In this document: positions 61,328-64,000 of the stretch, one piece after another
Numbering within the stretch: the stretch's first letter is position 1
Layout: each line of letters opens with the position of its first letter
From: Providencia manganoxydans
Lineage (GTDB): Bacteria > Pseudomonadota > Gammaproteobacteria > Enterobacterales > Enterobacteriaceae
Direction of reading: 5' to 3'
Assembly (NCBI RefSeq): GCF_016618195.1
Contig: NZ_CP067099.1
Location: forward strand, 4,278,001-4,342,000
Length of the DNA: 64,000 bases
Notes under the pieces: generated by a model
The model's input: the letters and a program-made list of their open reading frames with translations, nothing else
Databases searched by the model: none
Told to the model about the DNA's origin: nothing
Made by a program: the position numbers and the translations under genes

Positions 61328-62977
61328 TTATTTCTTTTCTTTCTTATCGCGACTATGTAAACCACGTTTTTCCAGACCACGATAGATAATCTGTTGCTGG
61401 ATAATAGTCACTAAGTTACTCACGATATAGTACAGTACCAGACCTGATGGGAACCACAGGAAGAAGATCGTGAACACGACAGGCATATAAGTCATGATCT
61501 TCTGCTGCATTGGGTCAGTTACCGCCGTTGGCGACATCTTCTGAATAACAAACATAGTCACACCCATCAGCACTGGAAGGATGTAGTATGGATCTTGTGC
61601 TGACAAGTCCTGTATCCAACCAAAGAATGGTGCATGACGCAGCTCAACAGACCCCATCAACATGTAGTAAAGGGCAAGGAAGATTGGCATCTGGATCAGC
61701 AGAGGTAAACAGCCACCCAGCGGGTTAACTTTTTCTGCTTTATACATCGCCATCATTTCTTGGCTCATACGCTGTTTGTCATCACCAATACGTTCACGCA
61801 TTGCAGCCAGTTTAGGTTGCAGTAAACGCATTTTCGCCATTGAAGTGTACTGTGCTTTAGTCAGCGGGTACATGATACCGCGGACAATAAAGGTAATAAC
61901 AATGATAGCAATACCCCAGTTACCGACAAAACCGTGAATGAATTTCAGCAGTTTGAACAGTGGCTGAGAGATAAACCATAACCAACCATAATCAACGGTT
62001 AAATCTAAGTGTGGAGCAACATCCGCCATTTCTGACTGGATTTCAGGACCAATCCACAATGTCGATGAATATGTACCCGCACCGTTTGCAGCAATGGTCA
62101 CAGGCTCACTCTTATAACCAATGATTGCAGCGGTTTTATCAAGGTCGATGGTATAGAAAGTGCTTTTTTCGCTACTTGCAGGAACCCATGCCGTCGCGAA
62201 ATACTGTTGCAGCATCGCTACCCAGCCACCTTTAGTGGTAATGCTGAGGTTTTTATCTTCAATATCGCTAAAACTATATTTTTTATAGTTAGTTTCATCA
62301 GAAGAATAAGCCGCACCACGATAAGTATGTAATGCAAAGTTGCTGCTACCCGTATCACGCTCTTTTGGTAATTGAATAGTCTGTTTCAACTGACCAAAGA
62401 AAGCGAGGTTCAAAGCTTGTGCTGTTGGGTTTTGAATATTGTATTCAACATCAACAGTGTAATGGCCGCGTTTTAAGACATAGGTTTTTTGATAAACCAC
62501 ACCGTCTTTATCGGTGAATGTCATTGGAACACGTAGCTCATCTTGGCCATCCTGTAATACAAAGCTAGATTCAGCCGTATTATAAACAGGACGTTGACCA
62601 TTGTTATTCGCTGGGTTATCAGGGCCATGTTGGCCAATCAGACCACTTTGTGCCTGATAGAGAAAACCTGGTGTAGTTTCTAGTAAGCGGAAAGGATCTT
62701 CCGAATGAAGGGTCGCAGGATAGGCTAACAAGTCAGCCTCATCGATATCACCACCACGTGTATTGATGCGTAAATCTAACACATCTGTTTTCACTGTGAT
62801 CAGCTTACCTTGCCCACTGCTCGTTACAGTTTGGGAATCACTGCTTGGCATATCTGTTTGTTGTGTCGTTTGGACAGTTTTTACATCTTGGGTAACTTTA
62901 TCGCTTTCCCAAGCCTGCCAGACTAAGAACGAAACAAATAGCAAAGCGATGAGTAGAAGATTGCGTTGCGAATCCAT
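61328..62977 (-). CDS. yidC: Membrane protein insertase YidC
   Basis: 549 residues. An N-terminal signal-anchor ([19 protein letters not shown]), a large periplasmic beta domain (about 60-345), then the conserved five-helix insertase core from [13 protein letters not shown] with [16 protein letters not shown] hydrophilic-groove residues, and a basic C-terminal tail (RDKKEKK). It inserts and folds inner-membrane proteins with or without Sec. The two-base gap to yidD and the overlapping rnpA indicate one transcript. Confidence 0.97.
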   Translation of the reverse strand: MDSQRNLLLIALLFVSFLVWQAWESDKVTQDVKTVQTTQQTDMPSSDSQTVTSSGQGKLITVKTDVLDLRINTRGGDIDEADLLAYPATLHSEDPFRLLETTPGFLYQAQSGLIGQHGPDNPANNNGQRPVYNTAESSFVLQDGQDELRVPMTFTDKDGVVYQKTYVLKRGHYTVDVEYNIQNPTAQALNLAFFGQLKQTIQLPKERDTGSSNFALHTYRGAAYSSDETNYKKYSFSDIEDKNLSITTKGGWVAMLQQYFATAWVPASSEKSTFYTIDLDKTAAIIGYKSEPVTIAANGAGTYSSTLWIGPEIQSEMADVAPHLDLTVDYGWLWFISQPLFKLLKFIHGFVGNWGIAIIVITFIVRGIMYPLTKAQYTSMAKMRLLQPKLAAMRERIGDDKQRMSQEMMAMYKAEKVNPLGGCLPLLIQMPIFLALYYMLMGSVELRHAPFFGWIQDLSAQDPYYILPVLMGVTMFVIQKMSPTAVTDPMQQKIMTYMPVVFTIFFLWFPSGLVLYYIVSNLVTIIQQQIIYRGLEKRGLHSRDKKEKK

Positions 62978-62979
62978 CG

Positions 62980-63240
62980 TTATAATTCTCTATTATCATC
63001 GTTTTTTTTAGGTGGAACAGGATCGTCACCACCAGCGTGTAAAGGGTGGCATTTTAATACGCGTTTCGCTGTTAACCAACTACCTTTTAACATTCCGAAC
63101 CTGCGCAATGCCTCAATTCCATAATTTGAACAAGTTGGATTAAAACGGCAACGAGGCCCCAATAGCGGACTAATCGCCAATTGGTACCCCCTAATCAGCC
63201 CGATCAGGATTTTTGAGCCAAGCGATTGTGCCGACGCCAT
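62980..63240 (-). CDS. yidD: Membrane protein insertion efficiency factor YidD
   Basis: 86 residues. An amphipathic N-terminal helix ([17 protein letters not shown]) and three conserved cysteines in [11 protein letters not shown] and [10 protein letters not shown] identify YidD. It lies at the inner membrane and assists YidC-dependent insertion. It overlaps the end of rnpA by 37 bases in another frame, the usual enterobacterial arrangement. Confidence 0.96.
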   Translation of the reverse strand: MASAQSLGSKILIGLIRGYQLAISPLLGPRCRFNPTCSNYGIEALRRFGMLKGSWLTAKRVLKCHPLHAGGDDPVPPKKNDDNREL

Positions 63241-63563
63241 AACTTACCCAATGCTTCCGTGATTTGCTGGTTATCGAGATTAGCTACCCCTCTCCTTACC
63301 AATACCACAAAATCCATTGGAGGTAACTCATGTTGATGCAAACGAAAATATTCACGGGCTAATCGTTTAATACGATTTCGCTCATGAGCTCGTTTAACAT
63401 TTTTTTTGGCGATGGTAAGACCGATGCGGGGATGCCCCAGCTCGTTTAGGCGACCAAGGATTGTTATCTCTGGGGAACTCGCCCTCTGCGGCTGCTTAAA
63501 GACATTATCGAAGTGCCTGGGAGTTAACAAACGTAACTCCCGGGTAAAAGCGAGCGTAACCAC
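63204..63563 (-). CDS. rnpA: Ribonuclease P protein component
   Basis: 119 residues; the basic protein cofactor of the RNase P ribozyme that matures tRNA 5' ends. [15 protein letters not shown] at the start, the RNR signature [19 protein letters not shown] near 53 and [11 protein letters not shown] at the end. The start is GTG, as in E. coli rnpA. It follows rpmH by 21 bases. Confidence 0.97.
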   Translation of the reverse strand: MVTLAFTRELRLLTPRHFDNVFKQPQRASSPEITILGRLNELGHPRIGLTIAKKNVKRAHERNRIKRLAREYFRLHQHELPPMDFVVLVRRGVANLDNQQITEALGKLWRRHNRLAQKS

Positions 63564-63584
63564 TAGAATAGAGGGCTAGCTTTA

Positions 63585-63740
<156 letters not shown>

Positions 63741-63840
63741 CTAACTTTTAAATTTATTACTGATTCAGTAAACGCGTTGGCAACCAGTGGAAACTGATTT
63801 ACACCTGTGCCTCTATCGCAACAATATAGAAAGAGGCAGG

Positions 63841-63870
63841 ATTGTAATAAAACATAGGGGGTCACGTCAA
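63841..63870 (-). promoter_or_regulatory. Probable rpmH promoter
   Basis: On the minus strand TTGACG (63870-63865) and TACAAT (63846-63841) are separated by 18 bases, giving a good sigma-70 promoter about 110 bases before the rpmH start. The rest of 63729-64000 shows no DnaA box or gene; dnaA is expected to begin beyond the right edge. Confidence 0.62.
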
Positions 63871-64000
63871 TGAAATGACGCAATCAAACCACTTTTATTT
63901 ATAGCCTGGCTGACAGGTTTGCTGACATATACTGTCACAGCGCATAAAGCGGTGTTTTCATTTTAATCACTTACCTAAACGTAAATGAGTCATCATAAAA

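Overview
This is an enterobacterial chromosome segment, most likely Morganellaceae and probably Providencia. The evidence is housekeeping blocks in Escherichia-like order (coaD/mutM, rpmBG-radC-coaBC-dut-slmA-pyrE-rph-yicC, rpmH-rnpA-yidD-yidC-mnmE), an AT-rich base composition, and a dispersed intergenic repeat. The genus is an inference. No tRNA, rRNA, CRISPR array, insertion sequence or prophage was seen.

Layout. 1-9.6 kb: the 5' end of waaA, coaD, mutM, then the LPS outer-core locus: O-antigen ligase waaL facing waaQ-waaG-waaP and three tandem family-8 glycosyltransferases. 9.7-16.7 kb: ribosomal proteins L33/L28, radC, coaBC, dut, slmA, pyrE, rph, yicC. 16.8-24.6 kb: a Fur-boxed iron-type binding protein, a purine-nucleoside group (phosphorylase, EamA transporter, XapB-like permease) divergent from a ROK regulator, thiM, and the LPS kinase waaY. 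25-27.3 kb: ugd and a UDP-glucuronate 4-epimerase, probable suppliers of uronic acid for LPS. 27.4-31.7 kb: a PfkB kinase / NCS1 permease / ADP-ribosylglycohydrolase operon with a divergent GntR regulator, resembling E. coli yegTUVW with the transporter exchanged. 31.8-36.7 kb: a molbindin, a decayed LacI-type gene, two small exported proteins, a YhaJ-like LysR regulator and a membrane sulfatase-fold enzyme.

36.9-58.2 kb has a metabolic theme. It holds fdhE-selA-selB, an oxalate operon (frc, oxc, yfdV, a second frc paralog, a tandem nitrilase-fold protein), and fdoGHI with an in-frame selenocysteine TGA, divergent from fdhD. Oxalate could be converted by Frc/Oxc to CO2 and formate, and the formate oxidised by the selenium- and molybdenum-dependent FdoGHI. 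The Sec-insertion proteins and formate-dehydrogenase assembly factors are in the same window. A probable type VI secretion auxiliary module (pore-type effector, membrane immunity protein, Hcp) sits inside this stretch. At 59.3-59.7 kb there is a tiny exported two-cysteine peptide gene preceded by a decayed copy of itself. The right end is mnmE-yidC-yidD-rnpA-rpmH; the last 272 bases are the spacer that in relatives leads to dnaA.

The points most worth following are the Hcp module, the tandem nitrilase whose second half has lost its catalytic Lys and Cys, the frc paralog with a rebuilt active-site loop, the cysteine peptide with its dead twin, the structured rpmB leader, and the MITE-like repeat family with about a dozen copies.
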